Positions 37,028-44,958 of a DNA stretch of 64,000 bases are shown here, one piece after another (position 1 is the stretch's first letter; each line of letters begins with the position of its first letter). The notes beneath the pieces were generated by a model. The model searched no databases. It saw only the letters and a list, made by a program, of their open reading frames with translations, and had not been told where the DNA came from. The stretch is from assembly GCA_964655775.1 (NCBI GenBank), contig CAZZNQ010000008.1, forward strand, positions 4,851 to 68,850, given 5' to 3'. The position numbers and the translations under genes were made by a program. Source of the DNA: CAZZNQ01 sp964655775. GTDB taxonomy: Bacteria; Planctomycetota; Brocadiia; SM23-32.

Positions 37028-37199
37028 TTCATATGCGTGCTACGAATGAGGAAGAGGTGCTACATCGTTAGGCTCTGGTTGAAGTACTGACCATCCGCTT
37101 ACAGCACCGCAATGGTCGGTGCGGTTCGGACGGAGCCGGTAACTGCCGGGGTTTGGTCGTTCTCCGGCAAGCAACGTTGAGAATGAGGGAGGTTGCAGA

Positions 37200-37976
37200 A
37201 TGACGCATCGAGTGCAGGCCATGCTCGTACTGCCACTGGTGGTAGCCGCCGCCGGTTCTGCGTGGGCGCATTTCCAGGTTCTCGTACCGTCAACGGACAT
37301 CGTGACGGCCGCAGGGCCCAAGACGGTCGATCTGGATATTGTCTTCACGCATCCGATGGAGTTGGGTCCGGCGATGCAGATGGCGCCGCCGCAGCAGTTC
37401 GGCGTCCTGGTCGACGGGGAGAAGCATGACCTCAAGGAACTCCTCAAATCAAGGAGGGTGGATGGCAAGACCGCTTATGAGGCCGCCTATCGCATAAGGC
37501 GGCCCGGCGACTACGTTTTCTTCCTCGAGCCCGCCCCCTACTGGGAGCCGGCCGAGCAGAAGATGATAGTGCACTACACCAAGGTTGTGGTGGACGCCTT
37601 CGACGCGGAGGAAGGCTGGGACGAGATGGTCGGGTTCCCGGTTGAAATCGAGCCCCTTGTCCGTCCCTACGGCTTGTGGACCGGCAATGCCTTCCGCGGC
37701 ATTGTCAAGAAGGACGGCGAGCCCGTTCCGTTCGCCGAGGTAGAGGTGGAGTACTACAATACCGGTCGCCAGGTCGAGCCCCCGGCCGATCCGTTCGTGA
37801 CTCAGGTCGTCAAGGCCGATGCCAACGGCGTTTTCTCCTACGTTATGCCGCGCGCCGGATGGTGGGCCTTTGCCGCGCTGATTGACGGCGATGAGAAGAT
37901 GAAGAACCCTGGCGGCGAGTCCGTTGAAGTGGAACTGGGCGGGCTGATGTGGGTGAAGACGGTGGACATGCGCTGA
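37200..37976 (+). CDS. nikK: NikK: DUF4198 periplasmic component of the Ni/Co ECF transporter
   Basis: 258 residues with signal peptide (cleavage near GSAWA-HF), so periplasmic, with the mature protein starting with a histidine. DUF4198 proteins of this type deliver nickel or cobalt to the ECF transporter. Residues 40-150 carry a beta-sandwich (VDLDIVFTHPMELGP, GDYVFFLEPAPYWEP). A second immunoglobulin-like domain follows (GNAFRGIVKKDGEPVPFAEVEVE, GVFSYVMPRAGWWAFAAL). ATG 37200 follows GAGGGAGG. First gene of nikKMLQO. Confidence 0.8.
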   Translation: MTHRVQAMLVLPLVVAAAGSAWAHFQVLVPSTDIVTAAGPKTVDLDIVFTHPMELGPAMQMAPPQQFGVLVDGEKHDLKELLKSRRVDGKTAYEAAYRIRRPGDYVFFLEPAPYWEPAEQKMIVHYTKVVVDAFDAEEGWDEMVGFPVEIEPLVRPYGLWTGNAFRGIVKKDGEPVPFAEVEVEYYNTGRQVEPPADPFVTQVVKADANGVFSYVMPRAGWWAFAALIDGDEKMKNPGGESVEVELGGLMWVKTVDMR

Positions 37977-38078
37977 CCACGTGCACGGAGGCGCGAGGGA
38001 CCATTCCTCTGGCCCGCAATGCGTTGCGCCGCGGTATGCGGGCGTCAGACGCAATTCTGATAGTGCAGGATCGGTTCT

Positions 38079-38717
38079 ATGCATATTTCGGAGGGAGTGC
38101 TCTCGGCGCCGGTGCTGGTCGGCGGCGGCGTTCTGGCCGCAGCCGGCATCGCCGTTGGCTTGCGTCGGCTTGACTACGAGCGTGTGCCGCAGGCGGCCGT
38201 GCTGTCGTCGGCATTCTTCGTAGCGTCCCTGATCCGCGTGCCCGCGCCTCCGTCAAGCGCACACTTGGTATTGAACGGCCTTGTGGGCATGCTGCTAGGC
38301 TGGGCGGCTTTCCCGGTGCTTTTCATCGCACTGCTGCTCCAGGCCGTCCTCTTCGGTTTCGGGGGTCTGAGCGTGCTGGGCGTCAATACAGTGGTTATGG
38401 GGGCGCCCGCCATCGGCTGTTATCTTGCCTTCGGGCGCTGGCTACGACGTGCACGGGGCCGCACGGTCTTCAGCCTGGGTTTCGCTGCCGGCGTGGGGGG
38501 CATTGTCGGTGGCTTACTGCTGCTTGCCCTTGCCTTGGTGACGACCGGCGAGGCTTTTACAACGGTTGCCGCCCTTGTCCTCGTGGCCCATGTGCCCGTA
38601 GCATTGACGGAGGGCATGGTGACGGGAGCCGTGCTCGCCTTCCTCCGACAGGTCAGACCCGAAATGCTCGACGGGCTCACAGGCGGTCCGTCCATGAAGG
38701 AGACGGCAGATGAGTAG
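38079..38717 (+). CDS. nikM: NikM/CbiM: metal-binding S component of the ECF transporter
   Basis: 212 residues, about seven hydrophobic segments. The N-terminus MHISEGVLS is the diagnostic metal-chelating end of CbiM/NikM proteins, with the amino group and His2 binding Ni or Co. PAPPSSAHLVLNGLVGMLLG with its conserved His forms another part of the site. The start follows CGGTTCT without a strong ribosome site but is fixed by MHISEG. It overlaps the next gene by eight bases. Confidence 0.9.
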   Translation: MHISEGVLSAPVLVGGGVLAAAGIAVGLRRLDYERVPQAAVLSSAFFVASLIRVPAPPSSAHLVLNGLVGMLLGWAAFPVLFIALLLQAVLFGFGGLSVLGVNTVVMGAPAIGCYLAFGRWLRRARGRTVFSLGFAAGVGGIVGGLLLLALALVTTGEAFTTVAALVLVAHVPVALTEGMVTGAVLAFLRQVRPEMLDGLTGGPSMKETADE

Positions 38718-39378
38718 CGCTCGCAACCTATGCGCGATCATCATGGCGCTGGTCCTGATGACCGCTGGAGCGGCCGAGGCCCACAAACTGAAGGTCTTCG
38801 CGACCGGAGACGGCAGGAAGATCACGGGCTACGCCTACTTCCCCGGCGGGGGGCGCGCGCAGGATCTTGTCGTCACGGCCCTGGCCCCAGACGGCTTCGC
38901 TCTCGGAGAGGCAATTACGAACGCGGAGGGAGAGTTCAGCATCGCAGTCAGGTATCGCTGCGACCACCGGCTCGTAGTGCAGACGCAGGACGGTCACAAG
39001 GCGGTTTTCGTCGTTGGGGCATCCGAACTTGCAACCGATCTGCCTCCGCTGGGAACCGGTGCAGGAAACGTGCTAGCGAGCGAACAGGCAGTAGCGCCCG
39101 AGGGCAGAATGGCTGCAGGCGAGACGGCCGGAGCAGAAGATTCCGTCGATGCGCCGCCTGGGACATCAGATCGGGACATGCTCCAATCGGCCGTGGCGGA
39201 GGCCGTCCGCGAGCAGGTGCGCCCTCTTCGCGAGCAACTCGAGAGCTACGAGGAGCGGGTCCGCCTTCATGATGTGTTGGGCGGCATAGGTTACGTCTTC
39301 GGCATCGGCGGCGTTGCCTTCTACTTCCTGGGCATCCGTCGGCGCGAGTCGGGCAGCGTTCGGAACACGGGGGATTGA
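38710..39378 (+). CDS. nikL: NikL: accessory membrane component
   Basis: 222 residues. Signal peptide (AIIMALVLMTAGAAEAHK), a carboxypeptidase-regulatory-like beta-sandwich (KITGYAYFPGGGRAQ, TNAEGEFSIAVR), a linker, a coiled coil (AVAEAVREQVRPLREQLESYEERV) and one C-terminal membrane helix (IGYVFGIGGVAFYFLGI). This layout is that of NikL, the component that replaces CbiN in NikMLQO-type transporters, and supports nickel rather than cobalamin-pathway cobalt. The mature N-terminus begins AHK, again offering a histidine at the N-terminus. Confidence 0.8.
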   Translation: MSSARNLCAIIMALVLMTAGAAEAHKLKVFATGDGRKITGYAYFPGGGRAQDLVVTALAPDGFALGEAITNAEGEFSIAVRYRCDHRLVVQTQDGHKAVFVVGASELATDLPPLGTGAGNVLASEQAVAPEGRMAAGETAGAEDSVDAPPGTSDRDMLQSAVAEAVREQVRPLREQLESYEERVRLHDVLGGIGYVFGIGGVAFYFLGIRRRESGSVRNTGD

Positions 39379-39384
39379 TTCGGC

Positions 39385-40134
39385 ATGGTGTGCGAGACGT
39401 TCTCACAGGGCGGATCCGCTATCCACAGGCTGGATCCGCGGGGCCGCGTCATCGTGGCGGTCGCGTTCTCCCTGATCGTCGCAGTCGTGAGCCGATTCAG
39501 CGCACTTGGCGTGGGCCTCGCGCTCTCGCTCGCGGCAGCGGTGGCAGCCCGGTTGCCCGTCATGCCGACACTGAAGCGGATGGCCGGCGTCAACGCCTTT
39601 CTGGTTCTGCTCTGGGTCGTTCTGCCGCTGACGACACCAGGCGCTGCAGTCTTCCATGTGGAGCCGCTCTCATTCAGCGCCGCGGGCGCGACGATGGCTG
39701 GTCTGATCACGCTTAAGGCCAACGCCATCGTCCTCATGTTCACCGCGCTGATCAGCACGCTTGAGCTGACCACCCTTGGGCACGCGATGGGCCATCTACG
39801 GCTGCCGCACAAACTTACGCACCTCTTCCTGTTCACCGTCCGCTACATCGATGTTCTTCACCACGAGTACGACCGGCTGCGACAGGCCATGAAAGTGCGG
39901 GGCTTTCGTCCCGGGGTGAACGTCCACACGTGTCGCACGATCGGCCATCTTGTTGGCATGCTGCTCGTGAAGAGCCTGGACCGCAGCGAACGGGTATTCG
40001 CCGCGATGAAGTGCCGGGGCTTCCAGGGCCGATTCTACATGCTTGATCACTTCGCCCTTGCTTCTCGCGACGTTGTGTTCGGTGCGCTGTCGTTGGCCGC
40101 GCTAATGGCTCTTGCCTGGATGGCGTGGGCATGA
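39385..40134 (+). CDS. nikQ: NikQ/CbiQ: ECF T component
   Basis: 249 residues with five or six membrane segments. The two coupling-helix motifs of EcfT proteins are present as MKVRGFRPG and MKCRGFQG (x-R-G type), which contact the ATPase. The start ATG 39385 lies six bases after nikL. It overlaps the ATPase start by four bases (ATGA at 40131). Confidence 0.88.
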   Translation: MVCETFSQGGSAIHRLDPRGRVIVAVAFSLIVAVVSRFSALGVGLALSLAAAVAARLPVMPTLKRMAGVNAFLVLLWVVLPLTTPGAAVFHVEPLSFSAAGATMAGLITLKANAIVLMFTALISTLELTTLGHAMGHLRLPHKLTHLFLFTVRYIDVLHHEYDRLRQAMKVRGFRPGVNVHTCRTIGHLVGMLLVKSLDRSERVFAAMKCRGFQGRFYMLDHFALASRDVVFGALSLAALMALAWMAWA

Positions 40135-40793
40135 ACGAGCCGCTGCTGAGCCTTCAGGGCATCTGCTTCTCATACGGTCGGGGTCGGCAGGTTCTGGACG
40201 GTCTGACCCTGGAACTGATGCCGGGAGAGCGACTCGCTCTGATGGGTTCGAACGGCAGCGGCAAGACGACGCTCCTGCGGATCATCGTGGGGCTTCTGCG
40301 TCCGAGCGCGGGGACGCTGCGGGCATTCGGCCGGGTCCGGCGTCGCGAGGAGGACTTCCGGGAAGTGCGCCGTCGCGCGGGCCTGCTCTTCCAGGACCCG
40401 GAGGACCAGCTCTTCTGCCCGACCGTCGCGGAAGACGTGGCCTTCGGTCCGCTGAACCTGGGCATGTCACGCGACGATGCGATGTCAACCGTGAGCGAGA
40501 CGCTCGCCGAGCTTGGACTGGCAGGCTACGAAGACCGGATCACCTACCGGCTCTCCGGGGGCGAGAAACGGCTGGTCTCGTTGGCCGCCGTGCTGGCCAT
40601 GCGGCCGGAAGTCCTGCTCCTCGACGAGCCGGCAAACGAACTCGACGAGGCACACACCCGGCAGTTCCTCGATATCCTCGCGCGACTGCCTCAGGCCGTC
40701 GTGATTGTCTCCCATAATCGGGGCCTGCTGCGGTCGGTCGCTACGCGCGGGGTCCTCCTGAACGCGGGCGCGGCGGCGCCCTGCGAGATATGA
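40131..40793 (+). CDS. nikO: NikO/CbiO: ECF A component ATPase
   Basis: 220 residues. ATG 40131 overlaps the NikQ stop codon. Walker A GSNGSGKTT (about 39-47), Q-loop LLFQDPEDQLFCPTVAEDV (the FQDP-DQLF phrase is characteristic of CbiO/EcfA), signature LSGGEKRLVSLAAVL, Walker B VLLLDEPANELD and the switch His in VSHNRG. Last gene of nikKMLQO; a convergent FHA gene follows within 40 bp. Confidence 0.92.
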   Translation: MNEPLLSLQGICFSYGRGRQVLDGLTLELMPGERLALMGSNGSGKTTLLRIIVGLLRPSAGTLRAFGRVRRREEDFREVRRRAGLLFQDPEDQLFCPTVAEDVAFGPLNLGMSRDDAMSTVSETLAELGLAGYEDRITYRLSGGEKRLVSLAAVLAMRPEVLLLDEPANELDEAHTRQFLDILARLPQAVVIVSHNRGLLRSVATRGVLLNAGAAAPCEI

Positions 40794-40831
40794 ATTGATG
40801 CCGTGCAGGCCGCTGAGCCCGATCGGGTGAC

Positions 40832-41209
40832 TCAATCCTGGATGCTTACCCCATCAAGGATGCTCTCGACATCGCCGGGCTGGAGCGGCTCGTATTGGAG
40901 GAATTCCAGGACCGTCTTCCCCAGGCGGACCAGGTCGCGGTGGAACAGTGGCTTCGGGCGCAGAATGCGATGGTTGTTAACACGCGTGCCGTGACTGCTC
41001 TCCAGGTCATCGATGATCCAGATCCCGTGTCGGTTCGTGAATTCGGCGTGAGTCGCGGAGACCGTTGGATCGGAAAGTCGAACGTTGCATCGATGGCTGC
41101 GCCCCGCTACGTATGCCTTGGCGGGATCGAGGTGCCAGCCTTTGCGGTCGTCGGGACCGTGCACGACCTTCACGAACGCCTCGGAGGTCTGGACCGAATC
41201 GGAACTCAT
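40832..41209 (-). CDS. Single-domain FHA protein
   Basis: 125 residues, almost entirely one forkhead-associated domain: AYVAGRSHRCNVRLSD (GR pair), TVSATHAEFTNR (the S-x-x-H phosphothreonine pocket) and SSHGTRVNNHRI (N residue). FHA domains bind phosphothreonine peptides, so it would read out a Ser/Thr kinase; no kinase lies in the window. It sits 13 bp upstream of nothing it clearly serves, being downstream of the purine permease on the same strand, and may be co-transcribed with it. Confidence 0.8.
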   Translation of the reverse strand: MSSDSVQTSEAFVKVVHGPDDRKGWHLDPAKAYVAGRSHRCNVRLSDPTVSATHAEFTNRHGIWIIDDLESSHGTRVNNHRILRPKPLFHRDLVRLGKTVLEFLQYEPLQPGDVESILDGVSIQD

Positions 41210-41222
41210 GTGCTTGCTCCAC

Positions 41223-42584
41223 TCATTGGACGAGGAATACGTAACGCAGGACGAGGACCAGCGATATTGCGTGGAAGCCCCAATGTACCTCGCGCATCCG
41301 CCGCGTGACGAGTTTCAACAAGCTGTAGGTGATGAAACCGAACGCGATGCCCTCCGTGATACTCAGCGTCAGGGGAATGAGGACCACCGTGAGAAAGGCG
41401 GGGATGAACTCGGTGGCATCGTCCCAACTCAGTCGCTGAAGGCTCTTTATCATCATGGAGCCTACCACTACGAGCGCGGGAGCCAGCACGGGGTACTGGC
41501 TCATCTGGAAGCCGTCCCCTACGTATTCATGACGGCTGGCGATCACCCCCAACAAGGGATAGAGCAGAATCGAGAGCAGCAGCATGGCTGCAGTGGCCAT
41601 GCTGGCCAGACCCGTCCGGGCTCCCGCCTGGACGCCGGCTGCGCTCTCAACGTAGCTGGTAATGGTGCTGGTTCCCATCAGCGACCCGAGCACAGTCCCG
41701 CCGGCATCGCTGAACAACGCCCAGCGCGCCCGCGGCAGGCGCCCATCCTCGTCCAGCAGCCCGGCCCTATCGCTTACCCCCACCAACGTTCCCACGGTGT
41801 CGAACACGTCCAGGAACAGGAACGTGAGTATGACGACCAGGTAGCCCTCAGCCCTAAACAAGCCCGGCAAATCCAGGGCCAACAGCGTCTGGCTGACCGA
41901 AAGGCTGTCGTAGCTGTGGAGCTTCAGGTCCAGCACCGGTGTGCCGCAGAGCGTCGCGACCAACCCCGCTGCGGTTGTCAGCACCATGCCGTAGAGCACG
42001 GCTCCCCGCGCGCCCCGGGCCATCAGCGATATGGTCACAATCAGGCCGAAGACCGCCAGAAGCGTAGGCGGACTGTGCAGCGTACCGAACTTAACGCCGG
42101 TCGCCGGCGACCCGACCACAAGCCCGGCGTACTCCAGCCCGATGAGCGTTATCAGCAGCCCTATACCGCCGGCGATGCCGCGCCTGAGTGAATCGGGCAT
42201 GAAGCCCATGATCTTCGCGCGGAATCCCACAAACGAGAGCAAGACGAAGACCGCACCGCCCAGGAAGACGGCCGCCATCGCTTGCTGCCAACTGAAGCCC
42301 ATGCCGAGAACGACTGCGTAGGTGAAGAAGGCGTTATGGCCCATGGCCGGGGCGAGCGCAATGGGATAGTTGGCCGTCAGGCCCATCAGAACGCAGGCGA
42401 CTGCGCTGGCGACGCAGGTGGCGACAAATGCACCCCCGACGGGAACGCCGGCTGCGCCCATCATCGCCGGCTGCACAAAGATGATGTAGGACAGCGTCAT
42501 GAAGGTGGTGACGCCGCCGAGGATCTCCCGTCCGACGGTTGTGTTCCGCGCCTGGAGGTGGAACCGTCTGTCGAGATAGCCCAT
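41223..42584 (-). CDS. NCS2-type purine permease (AzgA-like)
   Basis: 453 residues, about 12-14 membrane segments. The beginning GREILGGVTTFMTLSYIIFV and the conserved APAMGHNAFFTY match the AzgA branch (guanine/hypoxanthine/adenine:proton symporters) of the NCS2 family. Another conserved block is FLDVFDTVGTLVGVSDRAG, and ALFSDAGGTVLGSLMGTSTIT in the second half. The start ATG 42584 sits at a methionine followed by a typical N-terminus (GYLDRRF). The substrate within the purines is inferred. Confidence 0.85.
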   Translation of the reverse strand: MGYLDRRFHLQARNTTVGREILGGVTTFMTLSYIIFVQPAMMGAAGVPVGGAFVATCVASAVACVLMGLTANYPIALAPAMGHNAFFTYAVVLGMGFSWQQAMAAVFLGGAVFVLLSFVGFRAKIMGFMPDSLRRGIAGGIGLLITLIGLEYAGLVVGSPATGVKFGTLHSPPTLLAVFGLIVTISLMARGARGAVLYGMVLTTAAGLVATLCGTPVLDLKLHSYDSLSVSQTLLALDLPGLFRAEGYLVVILTFLFLDVFDTVGTLVGVSDRAGLLDEDGRLPRARWALFSDAGGTVLGSLMGTSTITSYVESAAGVQAGARTGLASMATAAMLLLSILLYPLLGVIASRHEYVGDGFQMSQYPVLAPALVVVGSMMIKSLQRLSWDDATEFIPAFLTVVLIPLTLSITEGIAFGFITYSLLKLVTRRMREVHWGFHAISLVLVLRYVFLVQ

Positions 42585-42951
42585 GCCGGGTACTCCACGC
42601 CGTGTTCGCCCCGCTTCTTCGGGGGTGCGGCCACTTGTCCCATCCTTTGACCGTCTGCCCGATTATACCGGCAAGGACGGTGTGGTCAAGCCTTGGCAGC
42701 CATCTCCTGGCGTGCCTGCAGACGATGTATCCGTGCGCCCGCCTCTGCCAATATGGCAGGGGCCGAAGGCATTTTGCTGTGCTTTCCCGGGATCGGCAGC
42801 CGTCGGTCTCAAGGCATGTTATGTAAGTCAATATCTGTCAATACTTTATGGTCTTATTGGTCTGCGGTATCGTATTTGCACCTCGAAAAGACGTGACTTT
42901 ATCCGAATGTAACCCCGGCTGAGATCGAGGCAGAAAAAGGAGGCAGAGGCG
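42585..42951. other. Divergent region between purine permease and dnaK
   Basis: 367 bp. It contains a hairpin CCCCG/CGGGG (42609-42624) near the permease start and a low-GC stretch (about 42815-42880) with the direct repeat GTCAATA at 42827 and 42837. I see no CIRCE element or clear sigma32 box. Confidence 0.5.
42827..42843 (+). promoter_or_regulatory. Direct repeat in the dnaK upstream region
   Basis: GTCAATA occurs at 42827-42833 and 42837-42843, ten bases apart (one helical turn), in the only AT-rich part of the intergenic region. It could be an activator or repressor site for dnaK; no regulator is identified. Confidence 0.3.
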
Positions 42952-44868
42952 ATGGCCAGGGAGAAGGTGATAGGAATAGATCTAGGTACAACAAACTCCG
43001 TGGTAGCCGTGATGGAAGGTGGTTCGCCCACCGTCGTGCACAACCAGGATGGCGCCCGCACTACGCCGTCGGTGGTCGCTTTCACGGAGGGGGGCGAGCG
43101 CCTGGTCGGTGTGAAGGCCAAGAACCAGGCCATCACCAACCCCCAGAACACCATATTCAGCATCAAGCGGTTCATGGGCCGTCGGCACAGCGAAGTCGGC
43201 GCCGAGGAGAAGATGGTCCCCTACTCCATCGTCGGCGAGGCCAATGAGCTGGTGAAGGTGGAGGTGCGCGGTAAGGAATACACGCCGCCGGAGATCTCGG
43301 CCATGATCCTGCAGGCGCTCAAGGCTGCCGCAGAAGACTACCTGGGAGAAGAGGTCAACAAGGCCGTTATCACGGTCCCGGCATACTTCAACGACAGCCA
43401 GCGCCAGGCGACCAAAGACGCCGGCACCATCGCCGGTCTCGAGGTGGAGCGTATCATCAACGAGCCGACCGCCGCAGCCCTGGCGTATGGGCTTGAGCGG
43501 AAGGCGGACGAGCGGATCGCCGTGTTCGACTTTGGCGGCGGCACATTCGACATATCGATCCTCGAAGTGGGCGAAGGCGTCTTCGAGGTGAAGGCGACCA
43601 ACGGAAACACTCACCTGGGTGGCGATGATCTGGACGAAGTCCTCATCGAGTACATCGCAGACGAGTTCAAGAAGGAACAGGGCATAGACCTGCGAGAGGA
43701 TCAGATGGCGCTGCAGCGGCTCAAAGAGGCCGCCGAGCGGGCCAAGTGCGACCTCTCCACTTCGGCGTCGACGGATATCAACCTGCCGTTTATCACCGGG
43801 GGAAGCTCCGGGCCCAAGCACCTGCATATGACCCTGAACAGGGCTAAGTTCGAGGAACTGTGCAGCGATGTGTTCGACAAGCTTCGAGAGCCCTGCAAGA
43901 AGTGCCTGGAGGACGCCAAGATGTCGCCGGAGGACATCGATGAGGTGATCCTGGTCGGCGGCTCGACGCGGATACCGCGCGTGCAGGAGATCGTGCAGGA
44001 GGTGTTCCACAAGGAGCCGCACAAGGGCGTCAACCCGGACGAGGTGGTGGCCGTCGGCGCGGCGATCCAGGCCGGCGTGCTTGCAGGTGAGGTGGAGGAC
44101 GTGGTTCTCGTCGACGTTACTCCCCTTTCGCTGGGCATCGAGACCCTGGGCGGCGTAAGCACCGTGCTGATCCCGCGCAACACTTCGATTCCGACCAGCA
44201 AGAAGGAGATATTCAGCACTGCCGCAGACAGCCAGACCAGCGTGGAAATCCACGTTGTTCAGGGCGAGCGTCCCATGGCGGCCGACAACCGCACGCTGGG
44301 CCGTTTCCAGCTTACCGGCATTCCGCCGGCACCCCGAGGCGTACCACAGATCGAGGTGAGCTTCGATCTAGACGCCGACGGAATCCTGAACGTCAAAGCG
44401 CGCGACCTCGGGACCGGCAAGGAGCAGCAGATAGAGATCAAGAGCAGCTCCGGCCTGAGCGACGAGGACATCAAGGACATGCAGCGGCAGGCCGAGGAGC
44501 ATGCCGAGGAGGACCGCCGTCGACGCGAGCTCATCGAGACGCGCAACACGGCGGACCAGCTCGTCTGGCAGATGGAGAAGACTCTCAACGAGCACGGCGA
44601 AAAGCTGGGAACCGACGACCGCCAGAACGTTGAGGACGCTCTGGAGGAGTTGAAGAAGGCCAAGGACGGCGAAGACAAGGCCGAAATCGAGGAGAAGATT
44701 CAGGCGCTCCAGACGGCCTCGTACAAGCTGTCGGAGATCATCTACCAGCAGTCGCGATCTCAGCAGGAGGCGCAGGCCGGGGCAACAGCCCAGCCCGAGC
44801 CCGAGGCAGAGCCGGCCGAAGAAGAAGGCGAAGACGTCGTCGACGCCGACTTCGAGGTCAAGGAGTAG
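42952..44868 (+). CDS. dnaK: Chaperone DnaK (Hsp70)
   Basis: 638 residues; ATG 42952 follows AAAAGGAGGCAGAGGCG. ATPase domain marks: IGIDLGTTNSVVAV at the start, VPAYFNDSQRQATKDAG, INEPTAAALAYG and VILVGGSTRIPRVQ. The linker VLLDVTPLSLGIET-like phrase reads VVLVDVTPLSLGIET here, and the substrate domain contains TVSTVLIPRNT-type strands (GVSTVLIPRNTSIPT). The C-terminal lid is helical and ends with an acidic DVVDADFEV tail. GrpE and DnaJ are not adjacent; clpB follows, so this is a disaggregase pair. Confidence 0.97.
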   Translation: MAREKVIGIDLGTTNSVVAVMEGGSPTVVHNQDGARTTPSVVAFTEGGERLVGVKAKNQAITNPQNTIFSIKRFMGRRHSEVGAEEKMVPYSIVGEANELVKVEVRGKEYTPPEISAMILQALKAAAEDYLGEEVNKAVITVPAYFNDSQRQATKDAGTIAGLEVERIINEPTAAALAYGLERKADERIAVFDFGGGTFDISILEVGEGVFEVKATNGNTHLGGDDLDEVLIEYIADEFKKEQGIDLREDQMALQRLKEAAERAKCDLSTSASTDINLPFITGGSSGPKHLHMTLNRAKFEELCSDVFDKLREPCKKCLEDAKMSPEDIDEVILVGGSTRIPRVQEIVQEVFHKEPHKGVNPDEVVAVGAAIQAGVLAGEVEDVVLVDVTPLSLGIETLGGVSTVLIPRNTSIPTSKKEIFSTAADSQTSVEIHVVQGERPMAADNRTLGRFQLTGIPPAPRGVPQIEVSFDLDADGILNVKARDLGTGKEQQIEIKSSSGLSDEDIKDMQRQAEEHAEEDRRRRELIETRNTADQLVWQMEKTLNEHGEKLGTDDRQNVEDALEELKKAKDGEDKAEIEEKIQALQTASYKLSEIIYQQSRSQQEAQAGATAQPEPEAEPAEEEGEDVVDADFEVKE

Positions 44869-44895
44869 GTCTCCGGGGCGGCCGTCTGAGTGAGG

Positions 44896-44916
44896 GGACC
44901 CTCCTGAGGAGGGTCC
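44896..44916 (+). terminator. Hairpin between dnaK and clpB
   Basis: GGACCCTCC, three-base loop, GGAGGGTCC: a perfect 9-bp stem 27 bp after dnaK. No T-run follows, so it may be an attenuator or mRNA-stabilising end rather than a complete terminator. Confidence 0.45.
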
Positions 44917-44958
44917 TGTCGCAGGGGGCATGACTAACTGAGGGAGGGGCGGTAGACC

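Larger units (their letters stand above)
35521..37199. other. Gene-poor region, 1.7 kb, before the nik operon
   Basis: No convincing complete gene. At 35560-35700 a frame reads MLTVRLYELATHKWQAVCRL with RHDVFLCELEQG, resembling the beginning of an acyltransferase-type protein, but it decays by about 35720 and probably is a remnant. From 36319 there is a duplicated 23-base unit, from 36395 to 36599 six adjacent hairpins, at 36791-36822 an 8-bp perfect stem, and from 36999 a promoter and leader for nikK. Open frames inside the stretch have no ribosome sites. Confidence 0.5.

Noticed and set aside
42982..44253. 423-codon open frame on the minus strand
   Set aside because: Antisense shadow of dnaK.
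44896..44916. A full terminator between dnaK and clpB
   Set aside because: The stem is perfect but no T-run follows, so it was listed as a hairpin with modest confidence.
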